64,000 bases of DNA. Source: Sanguibacter suarezii NBRC 16159. GTDB lineage: Bacteria > Actinomycetota > Actinomycetes > Actinomycetales > Cellulomonadaceae. Position numbers and translations under genes: made by a program. Below the pieces are notes generated by a model. That model was not told the origin of the DNA, did no database searches, and saw only the letters and a program-made list of their open reading frames with translations. The DNA lies in contig NZ_BCRT01000015.1 of assembly GCF_001552735.1 (NCBI RefSeq), forward strand, positions 1-64,000. The letters run 5' to 3'. Every line of letters starts with the position of its first letter. Within the stretch, counting starts at the first letter, position 1. Below are positions 54,883-63,901 of this stretch, in pieces.

Positions 54883-55958
54883 CAGCCGACGACCCATTCG
54901 GCGTAGAAGATCCCGAGGCCGAGCGCCACGAACAGCCCGGCGATGATCCAGAACCGGATGACGATCGTCACCTCACCCCAGCCGGAGAGCTCGAAGTGGT
55001 GGTGCAGCGGTGCCATCTTGAACACCCGCTTGCCGGTCATCTTGAAGAAGCCGATCTGGATGACGTCGGACAGAACGACGAGGACGAAGAGCCCGCCGAG
55101 GATGATCGCGAGCAGCTCCGTGCGGCTGAGGATCGACAGGCCGGCCAGGGCGCCGCCCAGAGCCAGCGACCCGGTGTCGCCCATGAAGATCTTCGCCGGG
55201 GAGGCGTTCCACCACAGGAAGCCGAAGAGCGCACCGGTGATCGCCGCGGCGACGACCGCGAGGTCGAGGGGGTCGCGCACCTCGTAGCACCGTGGTCCGA
55301 CGGCCCACTGGCAGTTCTGGTTGAACTGCCAGATCGAGACGATGACGTACCCGCCGAAGACCATGAGCGAGGCACCGGTGGCCAGCCCGTCCAGGCCGTC
55401 GGTGAGGTTCACCGCGTTCGACCAGGCAGTGATGATGAGGTTGGCCCACAGCACGAACAGGATGAGCCCGAGGGCCACCCCGGCGAAGGCCAGGTCGATG
55501 TTCGTGTCCCGGATGAAGGAGATCTTCGTCGAGGCGGGCGTGCGGAAGTTGGCGTTGGGGAACTGCAGCGCCAGGACCGCGAAGCTGATCCCGACGATCC
55601 CCTGACCGATGATCTTCCACCGCGCTGACAGCCCGAGGCTGCGCTGCTTGGAGATCTTGATGTAGTCGTCGAGGAAGCCGACCAGGCCCAGACCCGTCAT
55701 GAGGAAGATGACCAGGACCGACGAGGCCGACGGCAGCCTGCCGCTGACCACGCAGGACGCCGCCCACCCGACGAGGGTGGCGCCGATGATCACCACCCCG
55801 CCCATGGTGGGGGTGCCACGCTTGGTGAAGTGCGCCGTCGGGCCGTCCTGACGGATGAACTGCCCGTAGTTGCGCTTGACCAGGAACTTGATGAACAACG
55901 GGGTGCCGAGCAGGGCGACGAGGAGCGCCACCCCCGCGGAGACGAGGACAGCGATCAT
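54882..55958 (-). CDS. mraY: Phospho-MurNAc-pentapeptide translocase
   Basis: Makes lipid I from UDP-MurNAc-pentapeptide and undecaprenyl phosphate. 358 residues, about ten membrane segments; the active-site aspartates lie in [20 protein letters not shown] and [21 protein letters not shown] near the C-terminus is typical. ATG 55958 overlaps the murF stop. Confidence 0.98.
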   Translation of the reverse strand: MIAVLVSAGVALLVALLGTPLFIKFLVKRNYGQFIRQDGPTAHFTKRGTPTMGGVVIIGATLVGWAASCVVSGRLPSASSVLVIFLMTGLGLVGFLDDYIKISKQRSLGLSARWKIIGQGIVGISFAVLALQFPNANFRTPASTKISFIRDTNIDLAFAGVALGLILFVLWANLIITAWSNAVNLTDGLDGLATGASLMVFGGYVIVSIWQFNQNCQWAVGPRCYEVRDPLDLAVVAAAITGALFGFLWWNASPAKIFMGDTGSLALGGALAGLSILSRTELLAIILGGLFVLVVLSDVIQIGFFKMTGKRVFKMAPLHHHFELSGWGEVTIVIRFWIIAGLFVALGLGIFYAEWVVG

Positions 55959-57355
55959 GAGGCGGTCACCGTCGCAGCCAGCTCGTCGCCCAGACGCCAC
56001 AGACCGGCGCCGTTGGAGGCCTTGACGAGCACGACGTCACCCTCGCGCAGCTCAGCTGCCAGGAGCTCGGCGGCAGCGGCGACGTCGGGGACCTCGCGCA
56101 CCTCCTCGCCCCAGGAGCCTTCCTGGATCGCTCCGTCGGCGAGGCCGGAGGCACCGTCACCGACGACGACGAGCAGCTTGATGTTGAGCCGGACCACGAG
56201 CAGGCCGAGCGCCTCGTGCGCGGCGCGAGAGTCCTTGCCCAGCTCGAGCATCTCCCCCAGCACGGCGATGGAACGGCGGTCGCGACCGGCCATGACGGCG
56301 AGGGCCTTGAGGGCCGCGCGCATCGAGTCCGGGTTCGCGTTGTAGGAGTCATCGATGATCGTCACGCCGTCAGGACGTTCGGTCACGGCCATCCGGTGCG
56401 GGCTGAGCGCCTGCGCACCCGTCAGGCGGGCAGCGACGTCGGCGAGCGGGAGCCCGAGCTCGACGGCGGCAGCCGCGGCGGCCAGCGCGTTGGTCAGGTG
56501 GTGCTCACCGAAGAGGTTGAGGGTGACGTGGTGCGCCTCCTCCCCCAGCGTCAGGTCCGCGGAGACCCGGCCGAGCCGGTCGTTGGAGACGTTGCGCGCC
56601 CGCAGCGTGGCGTCGCGCACGGTGCCGAAGGTGACGACCTTGCCGGGGGCGAGGGACCGCATGGCCACCACGCGCAGGTCGTCGGCGTTGAGGACGGCGA
56701 CCCCGCCGGGGGCGAGCCCGGTGACGATCTCGGACTTCGCCCGGGCGACGGCCTCGATCCCGCCGAAGCCGCCGAGGTGGGCGTTGCCGACGGCCAGGAC
56801 GATCGAGACGTCCGGCGGGGCGATGCCCGTGAGGTAGGTGAGGTCGCCCACTGCCGAGGCGCCCATCTCCAGCACGAGGTACCGCGTGCTGGGGCCGGCC
56901 TGCAGCACCGTGAGCGGGAGGCCGATCTCGTTGTTGAAGGACGCCTCGGGCATGATCGTCTCGCCCGCGGGGCTGAGCAGCTGCCCGAGGAGGTCCTTGG
57001 TGGTGGTCTTGCCGACCGATCCGGTCACCGCGACCACGCGCACGTCGCCGTGGGCGCGCAGCCGGCGCAGGTGCTCTGCGGCGAGCAGACCCAGGGCGCG
57101 AGGCACGTCGTCGACGACGACGGCAGGGACGCCCTCGACGTGGCGTCCGGCCAGGACCAGCGTCGCTCCACCTGCCACCGCGGCAGCGGCGTGGTCGTGG
57201 CCGTCGGAGGTCTCTCCGACGAGCGCGACGAACAGGCTGCCCGGGGCGACTGTGCGTGAGTCGATCACCGTTGGACCGGCAACCCGGGTGTCAGGAGCCG
57301 CCTCGAGGCGGCCACCCGTGAGCTGCGCAACTTCCGCTGCGGTCAGATCGATCAC
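55955..57355 (-). CDS. murF: UDP-MurNAc-tripeptide D-Ala-D-Ala ligase
   Basis: Adds D-Ala-D-Ala. 466 residues: N-terminal UDP domain ([20 protein letters not shown]), ATP loop [14 protein letters not shown], central [10 protein letters not shown] and [18 protein letters not shown] 57355 overlaps the murE stop as GTGA. Confidence 0.97.
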   Translation of the reverse strand: MIDLTAAEVAQLTGGRLEAAPDTRVAGPTVIDSRTVAPGSLFVALVGETSDGHDHAAAAVAGGATLVLAGRHVEGVPAVVVDDVPRALGLLAAEHLRRLRAHGDVRVVAVTGSVGKTTTKDLLGQLLSPAGETIMPEASFNNEIGLPLTVLQAGPSTRYLVLEMGASAVGDLTYLTGIAPPDVSIVLAVGNAHLGGFGGIEAVARAKSEIVTGLAPGGVAVLNADDLRVVAMRSLAPGKVVTFGTVRDATLRARNVSNDRLGRVSADLTLGEEAHHVTLNLFGEHHLTNALAAAAAAVELGLPLADVAARLTGAQALSPHRMAVTERPDGVTIIDDSYNANPDSMRAALKALAVMAGRDRRSIAVLGEMLELGKDSRAAHEALGLLVVRLNIKLLVVVGDGASGLADGAIQEGSWGEEVREVPDVAAAAELLAAELREGDVVLVKASNGAGLWRLGDELAATVTAS

Positions 57356-59001
57356 TTGCTGAGCTCCTTCATCATGTCATTCCTGCGAGCCGCAGCTGCG
57401 GCTCGCGCCTCGACGCGGTCGTCGAGGGGGTGGTTCACCCCGTTGATCTCCTGCCACACCTCGTGGCCTCGACCCGCGACCAGCACAGTATCCTCGTCCC
57501 GCGCGGCGGCGATCGCCTGGGCGATCGCTCGGGCACGGGGAGCGATCTCGAGCACCTCGACCTCGCGTGCACCGTCGTGACCGGCGTGGGTCCCCTGGGC
57601 CAGGCCGGCTGCGGCCGCCCGCGCCCCCGCCAGCACCTGCTGACGGATCTGCGAGGCGTCTTCCCCGTGCGGGTCGTCGTCGGTGACGACGACGACGTCC
57701 GCCAGGCCCGCGGCCACCGCACCCATGATCGGGCGCTTGGTCGTGTCACGCTCGCCGGTCGCGCCGAAGACCACCACCAGACGTCCTGCGGTGGTCGGGC
57801 GCAGGGCCGAGATCGCCAGCCCCAGCGCGTCCGGGTTGTGGGCGAAGTCCACGATCACTCGCGGGTCCCGCGCCACAGGCTCCATCCTGCCAGGAACGGC
57901 GGCGTCCACTCCCCCGGCGGCGTCCAGCGCCGCTGTGAGGACGGCCACGTCGACCCCGCTCTCGATGATCATCACCAGAGCCAGGGCCGCGTTGGCCACG
58001 TTGAACCCGCCCGGCAGCGACGTGGCGGTCCTCAGCGTGCGGCCGTCACGGTGGCGCAGGGTGAAGGCGGAGCCGAGCGGCTGAGCCACCACGTCCAGGA
58101 CGGACCAGTCCGGCTCTGGAAGCGCGGGGCTCGCCGGTCCGCCGTCGGCGGTGCGCAGCGTCACCATGGGGATGGGCGCCTCGGCGGCGAGCCGCTGTCC
58201 CCACTCGGAGTCGACGATCACGACGCCGCGGCGGGCGCGTGCGGGGGTGAACAGCTCGGCCTTGGCGCGGAAGTACCCCTCGAGGTCTCCGTGGAAGTCG
58301 AGGTGGTCCTGGCTGAGGTTCGTGAAGGCCGCCACGTCGAAGACGATGCCGTCCACCCGGTGCTGGACCAGCGCGTGCGAGGACACCTCCATGGCGAGGG
58401 CGTCGACGTGGTCCTCGCGCATGACCGCCAGCACACCCTGCAGGGCCGCTGCGTCAGGGGTGGTGAGCCGACTGGGCAGGACGCGGTCGCCGGAGCGCGT
58501 CTCGACCGTGCCGATCAGGCCGACCGTGCGACCGAGCGTGGAGAGGACGTGGTCGAGCAGGTAGGTCGTCGTGGTCTTGCCGTTGGTGCCGGTGACCGCG
58601 AAGGTGGTCAGGGCGTCGCCCGGACGGTCGTAGAACCACACGGCGACCGCACCCAGCAGCGTGCGCGGGTCAGCGCCCGCGGGCATGGTCAGGACGGGGA
58701 GGTCGGGGCAGGTGCCGTCCGCGACGGCGGCGGCCACGAGCTCCCGGCCGGCGGCGTCGGTGAGCACCGCAGCGGCCCCGGCGCGCACGGCCTGGCCGGT
58801 GTACCGGGCGCCGTGGGCGGCCGTGCCCTGCAGCGCCACGAAAAGGTCCCCGGGGACGACGTCGGCGCTGCTGGCGGCCACCCCGGTGATGCTCACCGCG
58901 GCGTCGGCGGGCGCGGACCCGAGGTCCAGGGCGAGGGCGAGGTCTCCTAAGGACCGTTCGCGTGGCGCGGTCGGACGCATCGGGCCCTGCTCGGAAGTCA
59001 T
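57352..59001 (-). CDS. murE: UDP-MurNAc-L-Ala-D-Glu:diamino-acid ligase MurE (likely not DAP type)
   Basis: Third Mur ligase, adds the diamino acid at position 3. 549 residues: GTNGKTTTTYLL near residue 140, SSHALVQHRVDGI, NLSQDHLDFHG, GATGERDTTKRPIMGA. The substrate-choice motif, DNPR in DAP-adding enzymes, reads DDPHGED here. That is closer to L-Lys/L-Orn-adding enzymes. ATG 59001; TAGATT lies 7 bases upstream, so an internal promoter is possible. Confidence 0.94.
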   Translation of the reverse strand: MTSEQGPMRPTAPRERSLGDLALALDLGSAPADAAVSITGVAASSADVVPGDLFVALQGTAAHGARYTGQAVRAGAAAVLTDAAGRELVAAAVADGTCPDLPVLTMPAGADPRTLLGAVAVWFYDRPGDALTTFAVTGTNGKTTTTYLLDHVLSTLGRTVGLIGTVETRSGDRVLPSRLTTPDAAALQGVLAVMREDHVDALAMEVSSHALVQHRVDGIVFDVAAFTNLSQDHLDFHGDLEGYFRAKAELFTPARARRGVVIVDSEWGQRLAAEAPIPMVTLRTADGGPASPALPEPDWSVLDVVAQPLGSAFTLRHRDGRTLRTATSLPGGFNVANAALALVMIIESGVDVAVLTAALDAAGGVDAAVPGRMEPVARDPRVIVDFAHNPDALGLAISALRPTTAGRLVVVFGATGERDTTKRPIMGAVAAGLADVVVVTDDDPHGEDASQIRQQVLAGARAAAAGLAQGTHAGHDGAREVEVLEIAPRARAIAQAIAAARDEDTVLVAGRGHEVWQEINGVNHPLDDRVEARAAAAARRNDMMKELSK

Positions 59002-59014
59002 GGGTGCCAATCTA
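59002..59014 (-). promoter_or_regulatory. Possible internal leaderless-type promoter before murE
   Basis: Minus-strand TAGATT (59009-59014), seven bases, ATG at 59001. It falls in the one clear gap (77 bp) inside the rsmH-ftsQ run. Confidence 0.35.
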
Positions 59015-59078
59015 TCGCGGGTGAGGCCACATCCTGGGGTCCGCACCCACCCGCCGGGTGAGCGCGGCACCCCGGCCG

Positions 59079-61400
59079 TCACCAGGTTGTCGGGTAGAGA
59101 TCAGGGGTGGTCCCGCTCGGCACGACGCCGAGCTTCTGCAGGGCGAAGGCCGTGACCTCGGCAAATACCGGAGCGGCGACCACGCCGCCGTAGACGGAGG
59201 CGGTGGGGTTCTCGATGAACACACCCACCGCGATGCGTGGGTCGTCGGCCGGAGCGACGCCGATGAAGGAGGCGAGGATGCCGTCCAGCTGGCCCGAGGG
59301 GCCGGGGATCTGAGCCGTGCCCGTCTTGCCAGCGACCCGGTAACCGGAGATCTCCGCGCCCGCACCGGTGCCGTCCAGGACGGCCGACTCGGTCATCTTC
59401 AGGACCTGCTCCGCCGTGCTCGGGGAGACCACCTGGACCCCCTCGGGCTGGACCGCGGGCGTGTAGACCCCTGCCGCGTCGGTCGTGCCGGCGACCAGGT
59501 GCGGGGCCATCCGCACCCCCTTGTTGGCGATGATCGCGAAGACGTTCGTGGCCTGCAGCGCGGTGACCGAGAAGCCCTGGCCGAAGAGGACGGCGTACTT
59601 CGTGCTGCCGTCCCACTTGTCTGCGTCAGCGAGCAGGCCCTTCTCCTCACCGGCCAGCTCGATGCCGGTCTTGGACCCGAACCCGAACTTGGTGAGGTAG
59701 TCGTGGCGGACCTGCTGGGGCAGCTCCTGACCGATCATGACCGTGCCGGTGTTGGAGGACTCCGCGAGGATGCCGGTGAGCGTCCACTGCGCGTCCTCGT
59801 GGTCGTGGGAGTCCCGGAACGTCTGGTTGTTGACGGTCGTGTAGCGGTCCGGGACGAGGAACTGGTCGGTGGGCGTCGCCAGGCCGGTCTCGATGAGCGC
59901 GGCCATGGTGACGATCTTCGCCGTGGAGCCGGGGTCGAAGATCGACGAGATCGCCTTGCTGCCACCGAAGCCGTCCGGGTTGTTCGGGTCGATCGACCCG
60001 GCGTCGGCGAGGGCGTAGACCGCCCCGGTCTTGACGTCGATGACGACGAGGTATCCCCCGGTGCCACCCATCGTGGCGATCTGCTCCTCCAGGGCGGCTG
60101 CGGCCATCCACTGCAGGTCGCGGATCATCGTCAGGGTGACGTCGTCGCCGGGGACCGCCTCGGTGGAGGACTGCTGACCGGTGGGGATGACGTGCCCGGA
60201 GCGCCCACCTTCGTAGGTGGTCGAGCCCGACGTGCCGGAGAGGATGTCGTTGAGGGAGTACTCCAGCCCGGACTGTCCGTTGCCGTCCTTGCCCGTGAAG
60301 CCCACGATGTTGCCACCGGTGGTGCCTGCCGGGTAGGACCGCTGCGGCTGGGACTCAGCGAAGATCCCGGAGATCTTCAACGCCTTGACCGCGTCCCACG
60401 TCTCCTGAGAGACGTCGAGCTTGATGACCTTGTGCTGGTTCTTGTCTCCGTTGAGCTGGGCGGCCAGCTCGGGCGCGGAGAGCCCCAGGACCGGCGCGAG
60501 CAGGCGCGCTGCCTCTGTCGGTCCACCCCTGACCGTGCCGTCGACCGAGTGCTTCCACGCGGCGATGAGCGGCTGGTCGGCGAAGATGTTGTACCGGTCC
60601 ACCGAGGTCGCCAGGACGTTGCCGTCCAGGTCGGTGATGTCCCCGCGCACCGCGGGGATGACGATGGTGCGCGTGCGCAGGTTCTGCGCCTCGGCCGCCA
60701 GCGCAGGACCGAGGTAGGTCTGCACGTAGACCAGCCGGCCGGTGAAGACCATGAGCACGACGAGCACGACGATGCCCAGCACCCGGATCCGGCCGTTGGG
60801 GTCGCCGGTGCGCACCGGCTTGGGCGGCTTCGGGGGTCTGGGGGGCCTAGGAGGCTTGGGGCCTCGTCGCGAGAGGGTCGAGCTCGCCTCGCTGCGCAGG
60901 GTCACAGCGGCCTTCGTCCGCGCCGTGGCACCGTTCCGGCGGCGCTCAGGCTCGCGCGGGGTGCGGGCGCCTGCTGCCCTGGCCTGCGCGCTGCGTGGGG
61001 CGCGCGACGTCCGCGGGGACGCCTCGCGCTGGGGCGCGCCGCGTGGGGTAGTTGCTCGTGGCGTGGTGGTTCGCGGCGTGGCTGAACGCTGCGTGGCTGA
61101 ACGCTGCGTGGCTGAACGCTGCGTGGCTGAACGCTGCGTGGCTGAACGCTGCGTGGTGGACCGCGCTGACGTGGTCGCCCTCGGGGTGGCTGGCTTGGAA
61201 GCGGCTGGCTTGGAAGCAGCCGATTTGGAAGCAGCCTGCTTGGAGGCTCCCGATGGTGAGGAGGTTGCCTTCGAGGTGGTCGATCGCGCCGAGGCAGGCC
61301 GTGGCGCGCCAGAGCGCGGTGCGGTCTGCGACGTCGTCGTGCGTGCCCGCCCCGCCGACGACGAGGTGTTCCCGCCGCCCGGAGGGCGAGCAGCCGTCAC
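59079..61400 (-). CDS. ftsI: Penicillin-binding protein FtsI / PBP3 with repeat-rich tail
   Basis: Septal transpeptidase. 773 residues: a basic Ser/Thr/Arg/Ala/Pro cytosolic tail of ~200 residues, with RSATQ in tandem at about 84-108; membrane segment at ~205-227 (VLGIVVLVVLMVFTG); pedestal domain; transpeptidase domain with SxxK (DPGSTAKIV, ~488), SxN (ESSNTG) and KTG (AGKTGTAQ, ~692). No PASTA domain. GTG 61400 overlaps the ftsL stop as GTGA, so the long tail is truly translated. Confidence 0.95.
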   Translation of the reverse strand: MTAARPPGGGNTSSSAGRARTTTSQTAPRSGAPRPASARSTTSKATSSPSGASKQAASKSAASKPAASKPATPRATTSARSTTQRSATQRSATQRSATQRSATQRSATPRTTTPRATTPRGAPQREASPRTSRAPRSAQARAAGARTPREPERRRNGATARTKAAVTLRSEASSTLSRRGPKPPRPPRPPKPPKPVRTGDPNGRIRVLGIVVLVVLMVFTGRLVYVQTYLGPALAAEAQNLRTRTIVIPAVRGDITDLDGNVLATSVDRYNIFADQPLIAAWKHSVDGTVRGGPTEAARLLAPVLGLSAPELAAQLNGDKNQHKVIKLDVSQETWDAVKALKISGIFAESQPQRSYPAGTTGGNIVGFTGKDGNGQSGLEYSLNDILSGTSGSTTYEGGRSGHVIPTGQQSSTEAVPGDDVTLTMIRDLQWMAAAALEEQIATMGGTGGYLVVIDVKTGAVYALADAGSIDPNNPDGFGGSKAISSIFDPGSTAKIVTMAALIETGLATPTDQFLVPDRYTTVNNQTFRDSHDHEDAQWTLTGILAESSNTGTVMIGQELPQQVRHDYLTKFGFGSKTGIELAGEEKGLLADADKWDGSTKYAVLFGQGFSVTALQATNVFAIIANKGVRMAPHLVAGTTDAAGVYTPAVQPEGVQVVSPSTAEQVLKMTESAVLDGTGAGAEISGYRVAGKTGTAQIPGPSGQLDGILASFIGVAPADDPRIAVGVFIENPTASVYGGVVAAPVFAEVTAFALQKLGVVPSGTTPDLYPTTW
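61076..61150 (-). repeat. 15-bp tandem repeat, five perfect copies, in ftsI
   Basis: gcgtggctgaacgct repeated five times without change at 61076, 61091, 61106, 61121 and 61136, encoding RSATQ units in the cytosolic tail. Degenerate 15-bp copies of another unit (SK-A-A type, 'ttggaagc' core) follow at about 61190-61245. Copy number can change without a frameshift. Confidence 0.95.
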
Positions 61401-61825
61401 TGCGCCGCCCCCGCAGGAGCGGCAGCACCACCGAAGATCGACTCGTCGGAGAGGCGGAGGATGCCGGGGTTGGCGACCTGAACCATCCCCAGGTCCTGAG
61501 CCTGCGCGGCCAGCGCCTGCGGCGAGGTGAGAGCGTCGAGCTCAGCCCGGAACCGGTCGGCGACCTGCGCCTGCACGGCGAGCTCACGCTTGATGCGCTG
61601 CGCCTCGTAGGAGCCGTCAGCCATGGCGGTGTTGAGCACCAGCGTGCCCAGCAGCGCGGCCGCGAGGATCGCGATGCAGGTGAGCACGAAGGGGACCCGG
61701 CTCCGCGCGTGGACGGGAGCCTGGACCAGCCGCAGCCGCGGGGCCGACTCGCTCGGGCGTGCCGCCGGCGCCGTGGTCTCCCGGACGGGAAGAACGCGCG
61801 CAGCACTGGCCTGTGCAGAACTCAT
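61397..61825 (-). CDS. ftsL: FtsL-like division protein
   Basis: 142 residues, placed exactly where ftsL lies in dcw clusters. Cytosolic start of ~45 residues, membrane segment VPFVLTCIAILAAALLGTLV, then an outside coiled coil (about 72-105) and a Gly/Ala-rich end. Sequence is poorly conserved in this family, so the call rests on topology and position. Stop overlaps ftsI, start 2 bp from the rsmH stop. Confidence 0.85.
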   Translation of the reverse strand: MSSAQASAARVLPVRETTAPAARPSESAPRLRLVQAPVHARSRVPFVLTCIAILAAALLGTLVLNTAMADGSYEAQRIKRELAVQAQVADRFRAELDALTSPQALAAQAQDLGMVQVANPGILRLSDESIFGGAAAPAGAAQ

Positions 61826-61827
61826 GA

Positions 61828-62847
61828 TCAGCGCTCCGATCGATTCTTCATGTGGGCGGGGGTAGGACGGACACGTTGTGCGGCCCGCAGCCGGACCGAT
61901 GCCGAGCGGGGGTTGCGCGCGAGCTCAGCCTCGTCGGCCTCCTCGGCGCCACGGGTCAGCAGCGTCAGGTACGGCTTGTGGGTCTCGGGCTCGACCGGGA
62001 GGTCCGGTGGGGCGCTCGACGTCGCGCCACGGGCCAGCTCGCGCTTGGTCAGGCGGTCCTCGAGGGAGTGGTAGGACTCCACGACGATCCGTCCGCCGAC
62101 GGCGAGGGCGTCGACGGCCGCCGGGAGCGCCCTGGCCAGTACCTCCAGCTCACCGTTGACCTCGATGCGCAGCGCCTGGAACGTCCGCTTGGCCGGGTTG
62201 CCCTGGCCCTTGCGGGTCGCTGCCGGGATGCACGCACGGACGAGGTCGACGAGGGCGGCTGACCGCTCCCAGGGAGTCGTCTGGCGACGCGCCACGATGG
62301 ACCGGGCGATCTTGGAGGCGTAGCGCTCCTCGCCGTACTCCCGCAGGATCCGTGCCAGGTCACGCTCGTCGTAGGTGTTGAGGACCTGCGCCGCCGTCAG
62401 CTCGGCGGTGGAGTCCATCCGCATGTCGAGCGGGGCGTCCTGAGCGTAGGAGAAGCCCCGCTCGGACTCGTCGATCTGCAGCGAGGAGACGCCCAGGTCC
62501 ATGAGGATCCCCTGGGCAGACGGGATGCCGAGGTCTGCCAGGACCTCACCGATCTCGTCGTAGACGGCGTGGACCCCGGTGAACCGGTCGCCGAACTGCG
62601 CCAGACGACGTCCGGCGAGGGCGAGGGCCTGAGGGTCACGGTCGATGCCGATCGCGCGCACCTCGGGGAACCGGCGCAGCACCTCCTCGGTGTGCCCACC
62701 CATGCCCAGGGTGCAGTCCACATAGACCGCTCCGGGCGCCTCGAGGGCAGGGGCGAGGAGATCGACGCACCTCTCGAGGAGAACAGGAACATGACGGTCT
62801 GCGGCATCACCGGACGGCTGCGTGCCGTCCTCGTCTGCTGGCGCCAT
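61828..62847 (-). CDS. rsmH: 16S rRNA m4C1402 methyltransferase
   Basis: N4-methylates C1402 of 16S rRNA. 339 residues: [13 protein letters not shown], the AdoMet motif [34 protein letters not shown], and [15 protein letters not shown] chose ATG 62847 with AGGAGGA upstream; the longer open frame is not conserved in the family. Confidence 0.97.
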   Translation of the reverse strand: MAPADEDGTQPSGDAADRHVPVLLERCVDLLAPALEAPGAVYVDCTLGMGGHTEEVLRRFPEVRAIGIDRDPQALALAGRRLAQFGDRFTGVHAVYDEIGEVLADLGIPSAQGILMDLGVSSLQIDESERGFSYAQDAPLDMRMDSTAELTAAQVLNTYDERDLARILREYGEERYASKIARSIVARRQTTPWERSAALVDLVRACIPAATRKGQGNPAKRTFQALRIEVNGELEVLARALPAAVDALAVGGRIVVESYHSLEDRLTKRELARGATSSAPPDLPVEPETHKPYLTLLTRGAEEADEAELARNPRSASVRLRAAQRVRPTPAHMKNRSER

Positions 62848-63056
62848 GCTTCGTCCTCCTGCTCTGCCGATGGTCGGTCCTCGGGAACCGCTCGTTGTCC
62901 GGGTCTCACGCACTGTCTGCACTTCTGGTTCTGCTGGCACTGCGTCCAGGACGCCCGATCAGGTCTCCCTCCGCGACTTTCTGACACCGGGGAAGTGCGT
63001 CAGACCGAGCGGGAGGAGGCCTCATCGTGCGTACTGCGTAGTGCGTGCTGCACCTG
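62848..63056 (-). ncRNA. Structured leader upstream of rsmH, possible mraW RNA
   Basis: 209 bp between mraZ and rsmH with no good ORF. Minus-strand hairpins: CTGACGC with GTGTCAG (plus 62981-63003) and GCGTC with GACGC (62942-62954 region). An mraW RNA motif is known upstream of this gene in actinobacteria; I could not confirm the match without a covariance model. Confidence 0.3.
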
Positions 63057-63521
63057 CTAGAAGCGCAGGTTCGGCAGGACTTCCTCGGCGGTGTCGGCGT
63101 ATCCGGCTTCCTGCTCTGCCAGATAGGCGTCCCACGACGGGGCGTCCCAGATCTCCACGCGGGTACCGGCTCCGATCACCGCGACATCCCTGCCGAGCCC
63201 CGCGTACTCGCGGAGATTGGCCGGGATAGAGATCCGTCCCTGCTTGTCGGGCATCTCATCACTGGCTCCCGAGAGGAAGACACGCAGGTAGTCACGCGCC
63301 TGCTTGCTCGTCACGGGGGCCTGCCGGATCTGCTCGTACATGCGACGAAACTCGTCCATCGGCAACAAGAAGAGGCAGCGTTCCTGTCCCCGTGTCATCA
63401 CCAGGCCCGGCGCAAGCTGGGCCCGGAACTTCGCGGGGAGGATCAGTCGTCCCTTCTCGTCAAGACGAGGTGTGTAGGTCCCCAGGAGCAGGCTGGGCGA
63501 GCCGCCGAACAATTCGCTCAC
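63057..63521 (-). CDS. mraZ: Transcriptional regulator MraZ
   Basis: Ring-forming DNA-binding protein that controls the mra/dcw cluster. 154 residues with two AbrB-like half-domains: [20 protein letters not shown] and [23 protein letters not shown] 63521 has AAGGAAGG 4-8 nt upstream and adds ~10 residues before the usual start. A four-copy MraZ-type box array lies just upstream. Confidence 0.96.
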   Translation of the reverse strand: MSELFGGSPSLLLGTYTPRLDEKGRLILPAKFRAQLAPGLVMTRGQERCLFLLPMDEFRRMYEQIRQAPVTSKQARDYLRVFLSGASDEMPDKQGRISIPANLREYAGLGRDVAVIGAGTRVEIWDAPSWDAYLAEQEAGYADTAEEVLPNLRF

Positions 63522-63536
63522 GGCCCTTCCTTTCTG

Positions 63537-63571
63537 CTCCAGGTGGCTCCACGGTACTCCACTTCCCTCCA
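63537..63571 (-). promoter_or_regulatory. MraZ box array, four copies at 10-bp spacing
   Basis: Minus-strand TGGAG occurs at plus positions 63537, 63547, 63557 and 63567 (ctcca each time), exactly 10 bp apart; three copies extend to GTGGAG. MraZ is known to bind direct repeats of TGGGN-type boxes with this spacing, so this is a strong candidate for autoregulation. Confidence 0.85.
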
Positions 63572-63589
63572 CTCCTCTCGAGCGAACAC

Positions 63590-63634
63590 GAAAAATTCAC
63601 CCATGGACCATCAAAGATGCAGGTCACATGGGTG
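63590..63634 (-). terminator. Minus-strand terminator before the mraZ promoter
   Basis: Arms cacccatg (63598-63605) and catgggtg (63627-63634) with inner gacc/ggtc, followed on the minus strand by AATTTTTC (63590-63597). It would stop transcripts from a gene to the right of the window. Confidence 0.65.
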
Positions 63635-63647
63635 GAGAGAAGTGGAG
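63632..63647 (+). repeat. Two MraZ-type boxes on the plus strand
   Basis: GTGGAG at 63632-63637 and 63642-63647, 10 bp apart, opposite in direction to the main array. Confidence 0.5.
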
Positions 63648-63777
63648 GGAGTTGCGCCAGCCGGGGTGTCGAAGGGGCGCTGACACGCCCTCCAGGTCCG
63701 CCTCACCACGAATCCAGGGCAGGCACATCCCGACGAACGGCGCCAAACCGGCGCCTCGGCACTGCGGTGTGCGGACC

Positions 63778-63816
63778 GGTGGAGGGATGTGGATGGGACG
63801 GGTGGAGGGATCTGGA
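63778..63816 (+). repeat. Repeated MraZ-type boxes on the plus strand
   Basis: TGGAN at 63780, 63790, 63803 and 63813, i.e. two pairs each 10 bp apart. The pairs are copies of a 16-base unit, GGTGGAGGGATNTGGA, at 63778 and 63801. No gene follows within the window. Confidence 0.5.
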
Positions 63817-63866
63817 CACCGGCGATCCGGACCTGCGCACCGACCGAGCCAGACGGCGACACAGAC

Positions 63867-63901
63867 AGAAGGAGCCAGCTGCTCAGCAGCTGGCTCCTTC
63901 T
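63867..63901. terminator. Perfect 16-bp stem terminator
   Basis: AGAAGGAGCCAGCTGC and its exact complement with a three-base loop. It has no strong T-tract on either side, so the direction is uncertain; a minus-strand gene to the right is the likely user. Confidence 0.7.

Noticed and set aside
63611-63862. 83-aa minus-strand ORF upstream of mraZ
   Set aside because: It overlaps the terminator and box repeats, lacks a ribosome-binding site and has no conserved pattern.
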